A stretch of DNA of 64,000 bases from Actimicrobium sp034313845 (GTDB lineage Bacteria; Pseudomonadota; Gammaproteobacteria; Burkholderiales; Burkholderiaceae_D), in assembly GCF_034313845.1 (NCBI RefSeq), contig NZ_JAVIWN010000004.1; one strand, 5' to 3'. A model generated the notes under the pieces. That model made no database searches, was not told the origin of the DNA, and saw nothing but the letters and a program-made list of their open reading frames with translations. Made by a program: the position numbers and the translations under genes. Every line of letters begins with the position of its first letter. The stretch's first letter is position 1. Positions 18,226 to 25,802 of this stretch are shown here, piece by piece.

Positions 18226-19059
18226 TCATCGTGATGCCGCCAGCCTTGTCGTGGCGGCGGCCAGTTGTTCGTAGAGGTTGCCGTACGCTTCATCCCATTG
18301 CTGGACTGCCTGCAAATGTCGTGCGACCGTCGCGGTATCCCCGCGCGCGATTGGTCCGGTCAGTGCGGTCGCCGGCCCCAGACGAAAGGCATTTTCGGCG
18401 GTTTCGCGTGCCAAAGGGGTCAGCAATGCGAGAGCAACATCAGCCGGGATACCGGCTGCGACATAGGCCTGTTGTGCCACGGAGAGCACGCTGACCAGAT
18501 AATTCGACGCGAACACGGCAGCCGCATGGTAAAGCGTTTTTGATTCGGCGCGGATCGGGATCAACCGGGCACCGATCTGCGTCAGCATTGGCGTGAGTAT
18601 TGCCATCGCCTCGGCATCGCCTTCCACACCGCAGCATGTTCCGGCAAAACTCGCTGCCACGGTCTGCGGATCGGCAAAGCTGCGGATGGGATGAATGCTG
18701 GCAACGACAGCGCCGGTTGTCGTAACGGCTTTCAATATCCCCGAATCCAGCGCACCGCTGCAATGAAAGACCACGCTGCCGGGTCCTGCGCGCCCCGTGG
18801 CGGCGAGCTGTTCGCTGCAGGGTGCGATCTGATCGTCAGGCACGGCCAGCAAAAATACCGTCGCCGGAGCGAGTTGTCCGAATGCGTCCACCGCGCGTCC
18901 CGCACCGATGAACTCCGCAGCGCGTTGCGCGCTTGATGGCGAGCGATTCAGGATATCGGCAATGGTCACGGCTCCTTGCGAATGGAGAGCGCGTGCCAGT
19001 GTTTTGCCGACACGGCCAGCGCCAAGAATGGTCAATGTCGTCGTCTGTAGTGTGTTCAA
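18226..19059 (-). CDS. Rossmann-like plus DUF2520 domain protein
   Basis: 277 residues. The N-terminal Rossmann-type nucleotide-binding fold has the motif TILGAGRVGKTLA (about 8-21); the DUF2520 C-terminal helical domain includes YHAAAVFASNYLVSV. Members resemble ketopantoate/pyrroline-carboxylate reductase-like NAD(P) enzymes, with unknown substrate. The start is TTG at 19059, chosen because AAGGAA lies about 6 bp upstream and no better ATG exists before the Rossmann motif. Partial, rearranged copies of this gene lie at 20305-20590. Confidence 0.85.
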   Translation of the reverse strand: MNTLQTTTLTILGAGRVGKTLARALHSQGAVTIADILNRSPSSAQRAAEFIGAGRAVDAFGQLAPATVFLLAVPDDQIAPCSEQLAATGRAGPGSVVFHCSGALDSGILKAVTTTGAVVASIHPIRSFADPQTVAASFAGTCCGVEGDAEAMAILTPMLTQIGARLIPIRAESKTLYHAAAVFASNYLVSVLSVAQQAYVAAGIPADVALALLTPLARETAENAFRLGPATALTGPIARGDTATVARHLQAVQQWDEAYGNLYEQLAAATTRLAASR

Positions 19060-19166
19060 CGGGTTCCTTTTTTCGCTTTAGTGTAGCGCAGCAGCATGGA
19101 ACTGACGCTGACGTGTGAGCACTAATAAATAGGAAAGTTATTCATCAGCTGTTGAGAGGTGCGTCA

Positions 19167-19383
19167 GTGAAAAGATATCGAATTCACCTTCCATAAAGGG
19201 AAGGCGGCATAAGTAACTATCTCTATTGGCGAGGTTCCCGTTTCAGATATCAATGCGTGGAACAACACGTCGTTTTTGCAACGCGGTCTGCGTAAATCGG
19301 ATTTTGCGCTCACGATGTTGTTGCAGGGCAGTGATCTCAGTCCCGACAAACGCGCCATTGCCGCGCGCATTCGCGAGGAATGA
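19167..19383 (+). pseudogene. Decayed first gene of small-ORF cassette, left copy
   Basis: Aligns with the intact 82-residue gene at 20679-20927. The shared frame reads SDINAWNNTSFLQRGLRKS...RAIAARIREE up to the stop at 19381-19383, matching SNFNKWNNTAFAQHCL...REIAARVLEQ in the other copy. The 5' part is out of frame and has stops (from GTG 19167 translation ends after nine codons), so this copy is probably dead. No function is recognised. Confidence 0.55.
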
Positions 19384-19404
19384 ACAGGCAACAAGGTTTG
19401 ATCT

Positions 19405-19497
19405 GCGTGGTCACGGGTTGCCTGAAGCAAGCTGCGCAGAAGTAATAATGTGAAATATTTTATCGATGTGAAACGATAACGGAGAAGATAATGGGTA
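19405..19497 (+). promoter_or_regulatory. Conserved leader of the small-ORF cassette, left copy
   Basis: Nearly identical to 20926-21023. It includes GGTTGCCTGAAGCAAGC, a mini-frame starting at GTG and ending YFIDVKR-stop in both copies, and the ribosome site GGAGAAG before the ATG. Conservation stops right after the first codons (ATGGGTA) of the downstream gene, so the leader is better kept than the coding sequence. Confidence 0.55.
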
Positions 19498-19805
19498 CAA
19501 ATTTTCATAGGCAAATGCCGAAAATGCCGCAAATTCCGCAAATTCCGCAAATGCCGCAAATGCCGCAAATTCCGCCAGGTGCGTCAAGTCCGTCAGATCC
19601 GCCAAATATTGATACCTCGGCGTATGAAGAGGCTATGCGGGCTCAGCTGACTGAGTTACAAAAAGAAGGGGTGCCTACCTCTAATCAACCTGCGACCGGG
19701 AATTCAAATAAAAAAGATCTAGCAGATAGGGTGCCGAATATTAGCAAACCAGCAGATGGGTGGGCGAAGCCCGACGGTATCACTCTTCCGTACGGCCCCA
19801 TTTAA
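19491..19805 (+). CDS. Small hypothetical protein with (M/I)PQ repeats
   Basis: 104 residues with GGAGAAG ribosome site 8 bp upstream. Residues 9-29 are seven near-perfect tripeptide repeats (MPK-MPQ-IPQ-IPQ-MPQ-MPQ-IPP) encoded by a 9-bp tandem repeat. The rest is hydrophilic (AYEEAMRAQLTELQKEG..., then Asn/Lys/Asp-rich) and ends PYGPI. There is no signal peptide or membrane segment. The paralogue at 21017 shares the MG(T/I)N start, the leader and the stop position but little in between. Codon use is AT-richer than the surrounding genes. No known family is recognised; secretion by a leaderless route or an antitoxin/effector role is speculation. Confidence 0.55.
   Translation: MGTNFHRQMPKMPQIPQIPQMPQMPQIPPGASSPSDPPNIDTSAYEEAMRAQLTELQKEGVPTSNQPATGNSNKKDLADRVPNISKPADGWAKPDGITLPYGPI
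19515..19577 (+). repeat. 9-bp coding tandem repeat (7 units)
   Basis: Seven units of ATGCCGCAA / ATTCCGCAA, encoding MPQ or IPQ. Being a multiple of three, slippage would change protein length but not frame. Confidence 0.9.
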
Positions 19806-19824
19806 TTCAGGTCTTGTTCGTTTC

Positions 19825-19937
19825 GGTCACGACACGCAGAGCAGTGACCCTAGTTCGCTCGTCAGGCGAATCAACGCCTCGGCCTGCCCAAACTTCACCG
19901 ACAGCGATGCCAAATAATCTGGATCGCTGTCGGTGAA
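19825..19937 (+). other. Degraded terminator and strong 15-bp hairpin after the left cassette
   Basis: The sequence after the stop (TCGGTCACGACACGC...GTGACC) corresponds to the intact terminator at 21423-21455 but has lost half its stem and the T-run. About 60 bp on, a perfect 15-bp inverted repeat (TTCACCGACAGCGAT at 19894-19908 and its complement at 19923-19937) forms a strong hairpin without a T-tract. Confidence 0.55.
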
Positions 19938-19998
19938 CCTCTCGACTAGTCTGCCATCCCTACTGGCGTCTTGTTCATTGAACCGGGTACGGCCGCTG

Positions 19999-20220
19999 TC
20001 AGACGATCTGTTCGAGCGCTTTCTGCCGCTCGATCCATTGCACCTCCAGTTCAGCTAGTTCTTTCTTGAAATTCGCCTGATCGGTCAGCAGCGTTTTCAA
20101 TTCATTCCTGTTCGCGTTGTCATAGACTTTCGGATTAGCCAGTCGTTCATCAATCGCAGTCTTTTGCGCAGTGCGTTTGGCGTTCTGGCCTTCGAGTTTT
20201 TTCAGCTTGCTCTCAATCCG
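19999..20220 (-). pseudogene. Detached 3' end of the ABC-F gene
   Basis: Encodes IESKLKKLEGQNAKRT... to ALEQIV-stop, a 73-residue copy of the C-terminus of the ABC-F protein at 21618-23603 with about ten substitutions. Similarity ends abruptly near 20220. There is no ATPase domain and no start signal, so it is a duplication remnant. Confidence 0.85.
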
Positions 20221-20228
20221 GACGGGCA

Positions 20229-20296
20229 CATCAGCACGCCATCACGCGTGATGCGCTGGTCGTTCAGCGCCAGCAAGCGCTAGCGACAAAACTCCT
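20229..20296 (-). pseudogene. arfB fragment
   Basis: About 65 bp matching arfB at 17993-18055, including ACGCCATCACGCGTGATGCG and the CGCCAGCAAGCGCT stretch. It directly abuts the ABC-F fragment and marks the duplication joint. Confidence 0.8.
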
Positions 20297-20304
20297 GCAT
20301 CGCC

Positions 20305-20590
20305 TTCCACTGCGCATCATGTTCCGCCGCAGTGGGTTGCAACAGTCTCTGGATCAAGCAAAAAATTAAGTCGCCGGCGCGAGTTGTTTAGATGCGCCCA
20401 CCGTGCGTGTCACGCAGATGAACACCGTGTAGTCAAAACACTGGCACGCGCTCTCCATTCGCAAGGAGCCGTGACCATTGCCGATATCCTGAATCGCTCG
20501 CACCCGGGTGCGCAACGCGCTGCGGCCTGCGCCGAGAATGGTCAATGTCGTTCTGTGCGGTGTGTTCAATGGGGGCTCCTTTTTTTGCGC
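20305..20590 (-). pseudogene. Rearranged DUF2520 gene remnants
   Basis: Pieces match the DUF2520 gene in order but with gaps: about 20303-20325 (to 18615-18645), 20365-20420 (to about 18850-18905) and 20526-20590 (to 19015-19085, including the TTG-start region with its AAGGAG-type site). Between them, 20433-20525 is present in the opposite orientation. No functional protein can be made. Confidence 0.75.
20433..20525 (+). repeat. Inverted internal segment of the DUF2520 remnant
   Basis: Encodes KTLARALHSQGAVTIADILN on the plus strand, whereas the parent gene encodes the same peptide on the minus strand (about 18915-19005). The sequences on both sides are in the parental orientation, so only this 92-bp piece was flipped. 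Confidence 0.8.
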
Positions 20591-20678
20591 TCAGTGTAGC
20601 GTAGCAGCATGGAACTGGCGCTGACGGGGGAACACCAATGAACAGGAAAGTTATTTATCAGCCATTCAGGAGGGCACT

Positions 20679-20927
20679 ATGAGAGTGGCATCGAAGTCAG
20701 GTTCCGCTTATACGGCTGATACCTTCAGTGCAAAAAGTGGCGAGAGTTTCGTGTCGAATTTCAATAAATGGAACAACACCGCGTTTGCTCAACACTGCCT
20801 TAGACAACCCTCATCCGAGTTGTTGATGATGGCTCAGCGCGAGGACCTGCATACCGAGAAGCGGGAGATTGCGGCACGTGTTTTGGAACAAAATTTTGGC
20901 AAATCCCCATCGGGCAACGTCGTGTGA
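20679..20927 (+). CDS. Small hypothetical protein, first gene of the right cassette
   Basis: 82 residues. An AGGAGG-like site (CAGGAGGGCACT) precedes the ATG. The protein is hydrophilic with a likely helical core (FNKWNNTAFAQHCLRQPSSELLMMAQREDLHTEKREIAARVLEQNFG). The left duplication copy is decayed but keeps W-N-N-T-x-F and the I-A-A-R end, so those residues may matter. There is no signal peptide, membrane segment or recognised domain. The second cassette gene follows 89 bp later. Confidence 0.5.
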   Translation: MRVASKSGSAYTADTFSAKSGESFVSNFNKWNNTAFAQHCLRQPSSELLMMAQREDLHTEKREIAARVLEQNFGKSPSGNVV

Positions 20928-21023
20928 TCTGCGGGTGGAGGGGTTGCCTGAAGCAAGCCGCGCAGAAGAAATAAAGTGAGCTATTTCATCGATGTGAAAC
21001 GATAACGGAGAAGATTATGGGTA
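20926..21023 (+). promoter_or_regulatory. Conserved leader of the small-ORF cassette, right copy
   Basis: Pairs with 19405-19497, differing at few positions. Includes the same GTG...YFIDVKR-stop mini-frame and the ribosome site CGGAGAAG before ATG 21017. Confidence 0.55.
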
Positions 21024-21403
21024 TAAATAATATTAATAACAGGAGTAGCGTTCTAGCCAGGACACCATCTAGCAGTCTGAAATTGGGCGACCTCTCGTCG
21101 GATCAGCTAAACGACTTGAAGGCGAGACTCGCGCTGCAAAATAGCCCAGGGTCAAGTGGTCAATTCAGCAACATGATAGGGGACGATGGCGATGGCGATG
21201 ACGATGACGATGACAGTGCAGTCTAACCTGCAGTTCCGAACTCCAGCGAGTCGGATGCTTCATCTGACAACTCGATCACCGCGTCCTTGAGGAAGGTTTT
21301 ATCTCAGTACTTCAGGGGAGAAAAAGAAGGAGGTATGGATCGCGCAAGCGATACTTCAGCGTCGTCCATTCAAGTCAAACCAGCCTCTCATAACGCCATT
21401 TAA
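21017..21403 (+). CDS. Small hypothetical protein interrupted by an in-frame TAA
   Basis: From ATG 21017 the frame codes 69 residues (MGINNINNRSSVLARTPSS... ending in an acidic run DDGDGDDDDDDSAV) and stops at TAA 21224-21226. The same frame then stays open for 58 more codons (...SLRKVLSQYFRGEKEGG...KPASHNAI) to TAA 21401-21403, exactly the position equivalent to the stop of the left-copy gene, and a terminator follows. The original gene was therefore probably about 127 residues. The start MG(T/I)N and the leader are shared with 19491-19805. No domain is recognised. The short product may still be made. Confidence 0.5.
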
Positions 21404-21422
21404 TCCGGATGCCGTACATCTC

Positions 21423-21455
21423 GGTCACGACACGCGAAGTCGTGACCATTTTTTT
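21423..21455 (+). terminator. Rho-independent terminator of the right cassette
   Basis: Perfect 9-bp stem GGTCACGAC/GTCGTGACC (21423-21431 and 21439-21447) followed by T7 (21449-21455). Confidence 0.85.
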
Positions 21456-21617
21456 CTAGTCAGGCCATGCAACGCCGCGGCCTGCCAACGTCACCACAAG
21501 CAACACTTCCCGGTCTAATCAGACCGCCGTCTATTAGATACCCGGAAAGCCAAATACCTACCAGCACGTATGCTATTGCTACCAGTGTATTTTCTAATTA
21601 TCCCGGCACTGCCATCC

Positions 21618-23603
21618 TCAAACAATCTGTTCAAGCGCTTCCTGCTGCTCGATCCACTGCGCTTCCAGTTCGGCCAGTTCCTTCTTGAAATACGCCTGAT
21701 CAGTCAGCAGCGTTTTCAACTCTTTCTTGTTCGCGTTGTCGTAGACTTCCGGATTGGCCAGCCGCTCGTCAATACCTGCCTTTTGCGCGGTACGTTTGGC
21801 GATCTGTTCTTCGAGTTTTTTCAGCTTGTTTTCAATCGGCTTTTTGCGCGCAGCCAGTTTCTGGCGATCTTCGGCCTCGGCGCGTTTCTGGTCCTTGCTT
21901 GGCGCGGCCACGGTCGGCGGCGCGATGATGCTGGCCGATTTGGTGGTTACGGTTGGTAGCGCGGTGCCGATGGCATTGTTCTTGGTAGCCAGCTTGGTCT
22001 TGAACAGCCAATCCTTGTAATCATCAAGGTCGCCATCGAAGGGCTGTAATTTGCCCTCGGCGACGATGATGAATTCATCGGTCGTGGCGCGCAGCAAATG
22101 GCGATCATGCGAGACCACCACCAGCGTGCCTTCAAACTGCGCCAGCGCCATCGTCAGTGCCTCGCGGGTTTCCAGATCCAGATGGTTGGTCGGTTCATCG
22201 AGCAGCAGCAGGTTGGGCCGCTGCCAGACAATCAGGGCCAGCGCCAGACGGGCTTTTTCGCCACCGGAAAACGGGGCGATCTTGCTGGTCACCATCGGGC
22301 CGTTGAAGTTGAAGCTGCCAAGGAAGTTGCGCAGTTCCTGTTCGCGCACGGTCGGCGCGATGTGCGCCAGATGCCAGAGCGGCGATTCTTCGTGGCGCAG
22401 CATTTCGACCTGATGCTGCGCAAAGTAGCCAATGGCCAAACCCTTGCCGAACTGGGCATCGCCGGAGAGCGGCATCAGTTCGCCAGCGATGGTTTTGATC
22501 AGCGTTGATTTACCGGCACCGTTCACGCCAAGCAAGCCGATACGCTGGCCGATTTGCAGCGAAAATTTGATGTCCGAGACAATCGTTTTTGTTTCAACGG
22601 TGTGATCGGTCTGGCTCTCAATGCGGTAACCGGCGTCGACGTTTTCCATCGTCAGCAACGGATTCGGTGCGCTGGCCGGCTCGCGAAATTCAAAAGAAAA
22701 TTCAGCAGCGGCGCGCAACGGTGCAAGCTCATCCATCTTGGCCAGTGCCTTCATCCGGCTTTGCGCCTGACGGGCTTTACTGGCTTGCGCCTTGAAGCGG
22801 TTGATGAAGGATTCGAGGTGCGAGCGCTGGCGCTGCTGCTTTTCGAGCGTGCCGGCGGCGAGGATCATTTGCGCGGCGCGCTGGCGCTCGAACGAACTGT
22901 AGTTGCCCGAGTAGCGCTTCAGTTTGCGCTCGTCGATATGCACGATCACGTTGACCACGCCGTCGAGGAAGTCGCGGTCATGGGAAATGATGATCAGCGT
23001 ACCGGCGTAACGCTTGAGCCAGTCTTCCAGCCAGATGATGGCGTCGAGGTCCAGATGGTTGGTTGGTTCATCGAGCAGCAGCAGGTCCGACGGACACATC
23101 AGCGCTTGCGCCAGATTGAGCCGCATGCGCCAGCCGCCGGAAAAACTCGCCACCGGCTGGTCCATCTGGGCCATCGAAAATCCCAGGCCGGTCAGCAATT
23201 GCTCGCCGCGCGAACGCACCGTATAGGCATCGGCATCGGCCAGTGCGCTGTAGAGGTCGCCGATCAGCAAGCCGTTAGCCGAACTTTCCGGCTCGCTTTC
23301 GAGAAAGGCCAATTCGTCTTCGAGCCGGCGCAGTGTGATGTCACCATCAATAGCGTAATCCAGCGCCGCGCGGTCCAGCGCGGGGGTTTCCTGCGCGACG
23401 TAGGCCATACGCCATTTGGTCGGGTAGTCGATGCTGCCGAGATCGGCATGCAGTTCGCCGCGCAACAGGCCGAACAAGCTGGACTTGCCGGCACCATTGG
23501 CACCGATCAGACCGATCTTGTCGCCGGGATTGAGAGTGAGGTCGACATTGTCGAGCAACGGCTTGATGCCGCGCATCATGGAAACTTGCTGGAAACGAAT
23601 CAT
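21618..23603 (-). CDS. yheS: ABC-F family ATPase, YheS type
   Basis: 661 residues, two ABC domains and no membrane segment, so it is a ribosome-acting ABC-F protein rather than a transporter. Domain 1 has Walker A GANGAGKSS (about 34-42), signature FSGGW and Walker B LLLDEPTNHLD. Domain 2 has GVNGAGKST (about 350), FSGGEKARL and again LLLDEPTNHLDLE. The basic linker (about 240-305) would reach toward the peptidyl transferase centre. A C-terminal charged coiled-coil (about 575-661) follows a Thr/Ala-rich hinge; its coding region was duplicated to 19999-20220. YheS is the best family match by length and linker. Confidence 0.88.
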   Translation of the reverse strand: MIRFQQVSMMRGIKPLLDNVDLTLNPGDKIGLIGANGAGKSSLFGLLRGELHADLGSIDYPTKWRMAYVAQETPALDRAALDYAIDGDITLRRLEDELAFLESEPESSANGLLIGDLYSALADADAYTVRSRGEQLLTGLGFSMAQMDQPVASFSGGWRMRLNLAQALMCPSDLLLLDEPTNHLDLDAIIWLEDWLKRYAGTLIIISHDRDFLDGVVNVIVHIDERKLKRYSGNYSSFERQRAAQMILAAGTLEKQQRQRSHLESFINRFKAQASKARQAQSRMKALAKMDELAPLRAAAEFSFEFREPASAPNPLLTMENVDAGYRIESQTDHTVETKTIVSDIKFSLQIGQRIGLLGVNGAGKSTLIKTIAGELMPLSGDAQFGKGLAIGYFAQHQVEMLRHEESPLWHLAHIAPTVREQELRNFLGSFNFNGPMVTSKIAPFSGGEKARLALALIVWQRPNLLLLDEPTNHLDLETREALTMALAQFEGTLVVVSHDRHLLRATTDEFIIVAEGKLQPFDGDLDDYKDWLFKTKLATKNNAIGTALPTVTTKSASIIAPPTVAAPSKDQKRAEAEDRQKLAARKKPIENKLKKLEEQIAKRTAQKAGIDERLANPEVYDNANKKELKTLLTDQAYFKKELAELEAQWIEQQEALEQIV

Positions 23604-23711
23604 GGTTAATGCACTTGCGGGAGCGTGGAAACGCTCCCCTTTCTTGGGGTCGGGGGAGGGAAATTGGATGCGGCGAAACGGCAGTATACGCGATGCGCTT
23701 CGCCGGCAGCA

Positions 23712-24590
23712 TTAAAGCTTGTCGGCAGTCGCCAGAAAGACCATGTCATCACCGGCGCTGGTTGTCATCCAGGTCAGTTCCAGCGTCGGGAAAGCCTGCT
23801 CTGCATAAACCCGTTCATTGCCGATTTCAACCACCAGCACGCCATTGCGGGTCAAGCGTTCGCGCGCACCGGCGACGATGTGGCGCACCAGATCCATGCC
23901 GTCGGTGCCACCAGCGAGCGCGATGCGCGGCTCGATCTGGTATTCCTTCGGCAGCTTGTCCATCGAGGCGCTATTGACATACGGCGGGTTGGTAATGATC
24001 AGGTCGTATTTCTTGTCCGGCACCGCGGCATACAAATCCGATTCGATCAGCGTGATGCGGTCTTGCAATTCGTAGTCGTCAACATTGCGGCGTGCGACCG
24101 CCAGTGCATCGGCAGAAATATCGACGGCGTCCACATGCGCATTCGGAAACGCATCGGCCAGCATGATCGCCAGGCAGCCGGAACCGGTACACAGTTCGAG
24201 GATATTGAGCACGCTATCGGGGTCACTGACCCACGGAGAAAACTGATCCGGGATCAGTTCGGCGATGAACGAGCGTGGCACCAGCACGCGCTCATCCACG
24301 TAGAAATGGTAGTCGCCCAGCCAGGCCTGATGGGTGATGTACGCAGCCGGCTGGCGTTGGACGGAGCGGCGCTGGATCACGTCAAGCAGTGCATTGATTT
24401 CATCGGGCAGCAGACGCGCATCGAGGAAGGGCTCGAGTTTGTCGAGTGGCAGGTGCAAGGTATGCAAGATCAGGTAAGCCGCTTCGTCGAGTGCGTTACT
24501 GCTGCCATGGCCAAAGAACAGCTTGTCTTCATTGAAGCGGGTGACGGCATAGCGCAGCAGGTCGCGGATGGTTGAAAATTGATTGGTCAT
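23712..24590 (-). CDS. prmB: 50S ribosomal protein L3 glutamine methyltransferase
   Basis: 292 residues from ATG 24590. Methylates the side-chain amide of a glutamine in ribosomal protein L3, using S-adenosylmethionine. The AdoMet-binding motif ELCTGSGC (132-139) and the catalytic NPPY (201-204) are present, and the N-terminal helical domain is of the PrmB/PrmC type. PrmB rather than PrmC is preferred from the N-terminal region (TIRDLLRYAVTRFNEDKLFFGHG). Longer in-frame starts upstream lie in low-complexity repeat DNA and are rejected. Confidence 0.92.
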   Translation of the reverse strand: MTNQFSTIRDLLRYAVTRFNEDKLFFGHGSSNALDEAAYLILHTLHLPLDKLEPFLDARLLPDEINALLDVIQRRSVQRQPAAYITHQAWLGDYHFYVDERVLVPRSFIAELIPDQFSPWVSDPDSVLNILELCTGSGCLAIMLADAFPNAHVDAVDISADALAVARRNVDDYELQDRITLIESDLYAAVPDKKYDLIITNPPYVNSASMDKLPKEYQIEPRIALAGGTDGMDLVRHIVAGARERLTRNGVLVVEIGNERVYAEQAFPTLELTWMTTSAGDDMVFLATADKL

Positions 24591-24640
24591 GGAAAGTGTT
24601 CGATAAATAAAGAGGAGAAAAAGTCGCGCTCGGCGGCGCG

Positions 24641-24668
24641 ACCGGCACCGACCGGCACCGACCGGCAC
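24641..24668. repeat. Short 10-bp tandem repeat
   Basis: ACCGGCACCG is repeated 2.8 times in the gap between dapE and prmB. No role is evident. Confidence 0.85.
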
Positions 24669-24670
24669 AA

Positions 24671-25798
24671 TCAGGTCAGCAGGTTTTCCAGCGTCTTGCG
24701 GTAGATGTTTTTCAGCGGGTCGATGTAGCGCACTTCAATGTGCTCATCAATTTTGTGGATGCTGCCGTTAGGCGGACCGACCTCGATGACTTGCGGGCAG
24801 ATCCGCGCAATGAAGCGACCATCCGAGGTACCGCCCGTGGTCGACAGTTCGGTTTCCAGTCCGGTCTCGGAGAGGATCGCAGCACGGATGGCATCGCTGA
24901 GTTGACCGCGCGGTGTCAGGAAAGGCAGGCCGCTGACGGTCCATTTCAGGCTGTATTCCAACCCATGACGCGTGAGGATTTCCTGCACGCGTTGCTGCAA
25001 TCCTTCGACGGTACTGGCAGTCGAAAAACGGAAATTGAAATCAATCACCAGCTCGCCCGGGATCACGTTGGAGACGCCCGCGCCGGCGTGGATGTTCGAC
25101 ACCTGCCATGAAGTGGGCAGATAGTATTCGTTGGCTTCGTCCCACTGTTCGGCAACCAGTTCGGCAATCGCCGGCGCCGCCTGATGAATCGGATTGCGCG
25201 CCAGTTGCGGATAGGCGATATGTCCCTGGATGCCGTGCACGACGAGTCGGCCGGACATCGAACCACGTCGGCCATTCTTGATCGTGTCGCCCAGTTGGTC
25301 CGTCGCAGTCGGTTCGCCAACGATGCAGTAGTCGAGTTCTTCGCCGCGTTCCCTGAGCACGTTGCAGACCACGATGGTGCCATCGGTCGCCGGGCCTTCT
25401 TCGTCGCTGGTGATCAGAAAACCGATCGAGCCCTTGTGCCCGGGGTGCGCGGTGACGAATTCATCGACCGCAACGACCATCGCGGCAATCGAGGTTTTCA
25501 TATCGGCCGAACCGCGTCCGTACAATTTGCCATCGCGGTGGGTCGGTACAAACGGCGGCGAAGTCCACTGGTCGAGCGGGCCGGTCGGCACGACGTCGGT
25601 GTGGCCGGCAAATACCAGCAACGGTTGGGTCGTTCCTTTGCGTGCCCACAGGTTGGTGACATTGCCGGAGCGGATTGCTTCGCAGCGAAAGCCGAGCGGT
25701 TCCAGCAAGTCGATCAGGTGTTGTTGGCATCCGTTGTCTTCGGGCGTCACGGAAGAGAGGGCGATCAATTGCTCTGTCAGCGCCAGCGTTTTGCTCAT
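24671..25798 (-). CDS. dapE: Succinyl-diaminopimelate desuccinylase
   Basis: 375 residues. Hydrolyses N-succinyl-LL-2,6-diaminopimelate to LL-diaminopimelate and succinate in the lysine and cell-wall precursor pathway. Metal-site motifs of the M20 family are visible: FAGHTDVVPTG (His/Asp), GRGSADMKTS (bridging Asp), the catalytic EE in SDEEGPATDG, and a late His in NGSIHKIDEH. It belongs with dapD and dapC in the same minus-strand block. It starts 4 bp after the ArsC/Spx-like gene, so translation is probably coupled. Confidence 0.96.
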   Translation of the reverse strand: MSKTLALTEQLIALSSVTPEDNGCQQHLIDLLEPLGFRCEAIRSGNVTNLWARKGTTQPLLVFAGHTDVVPTGPLDQWTSPPFVPTHRDGKLYGRGSADMKTSIAAMVVAVDEFVTAHPGHKGSIGFLITSDEEGPATDGTIVVCNVLRERGEELDYCIVGEPTATDQLGDTIKNGRRGSMSGRLVVHGIQGHIAYPQLARNPIHQAAPAIAELVAEQWDEANEYYLPTSWQVSNIHAGAGVSNVIPGELVIDFNFRFSTASTVEGLQQRVQEILTRHGLEYSLKWTVSGLPFLTPRGQLSDAIRAAILSETGLETELSTTGGTSDGRFIARICPQVIEVGPPNGSIHKIDEHIEVRYIDPLKNIYRKTLENLLT

Positions 25799-25802
25799 GG
25801 GT

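Larger units (their letters stand above)
17993..20220. repeat. Tandem duplication, left unit
   Basis: This unit runs from the middle of arfB through the DUF2520 gene and the first small-ORF cassette to a copy of the last 220 bp of the ABC-F gene (19999-20220). The same series of segments, shortened and partly inverted, recurs from 20229 to about 21838. The arrangement is explained by a tandem duplication of an original arfB-DUF2520-small ORFs-ABC-F locus followed by decay. Confidence 0.8.
20229..21838. repeat. Tandem duplication, right unit
   Basis: Contains in order an arfB fragment, DUF2520 fragments with an inverted piece, an intact first cassette gene, the conserved leader, the second cassette gene with a premature stop, a terminator, and the genuine 3' end of the ABC-F gene. 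It is shorter than the left unit because of deletions within arfB and DUF2520. Confidence 0.75.

Noticed and set aside
19226..19453. 75-codon frame across the left cassette
   Set aside because: It is in a different frame from the conserved WNNT...IAAR segment and matches the right copy only in the last 15 codons of the leader.
19164..19568. 134-codon minus-strand frame rich in Arg/Leu/His repeats
   Set aside because: It is the complement of the MPQ repeat and leader; no ribosome site and no plausible protein.
19515..19577. Short tandem repeat considered as a CRISPR-like array
   Set aside because: Units are 9 bp without spacers and keep the reading frame; no cas genes are present.
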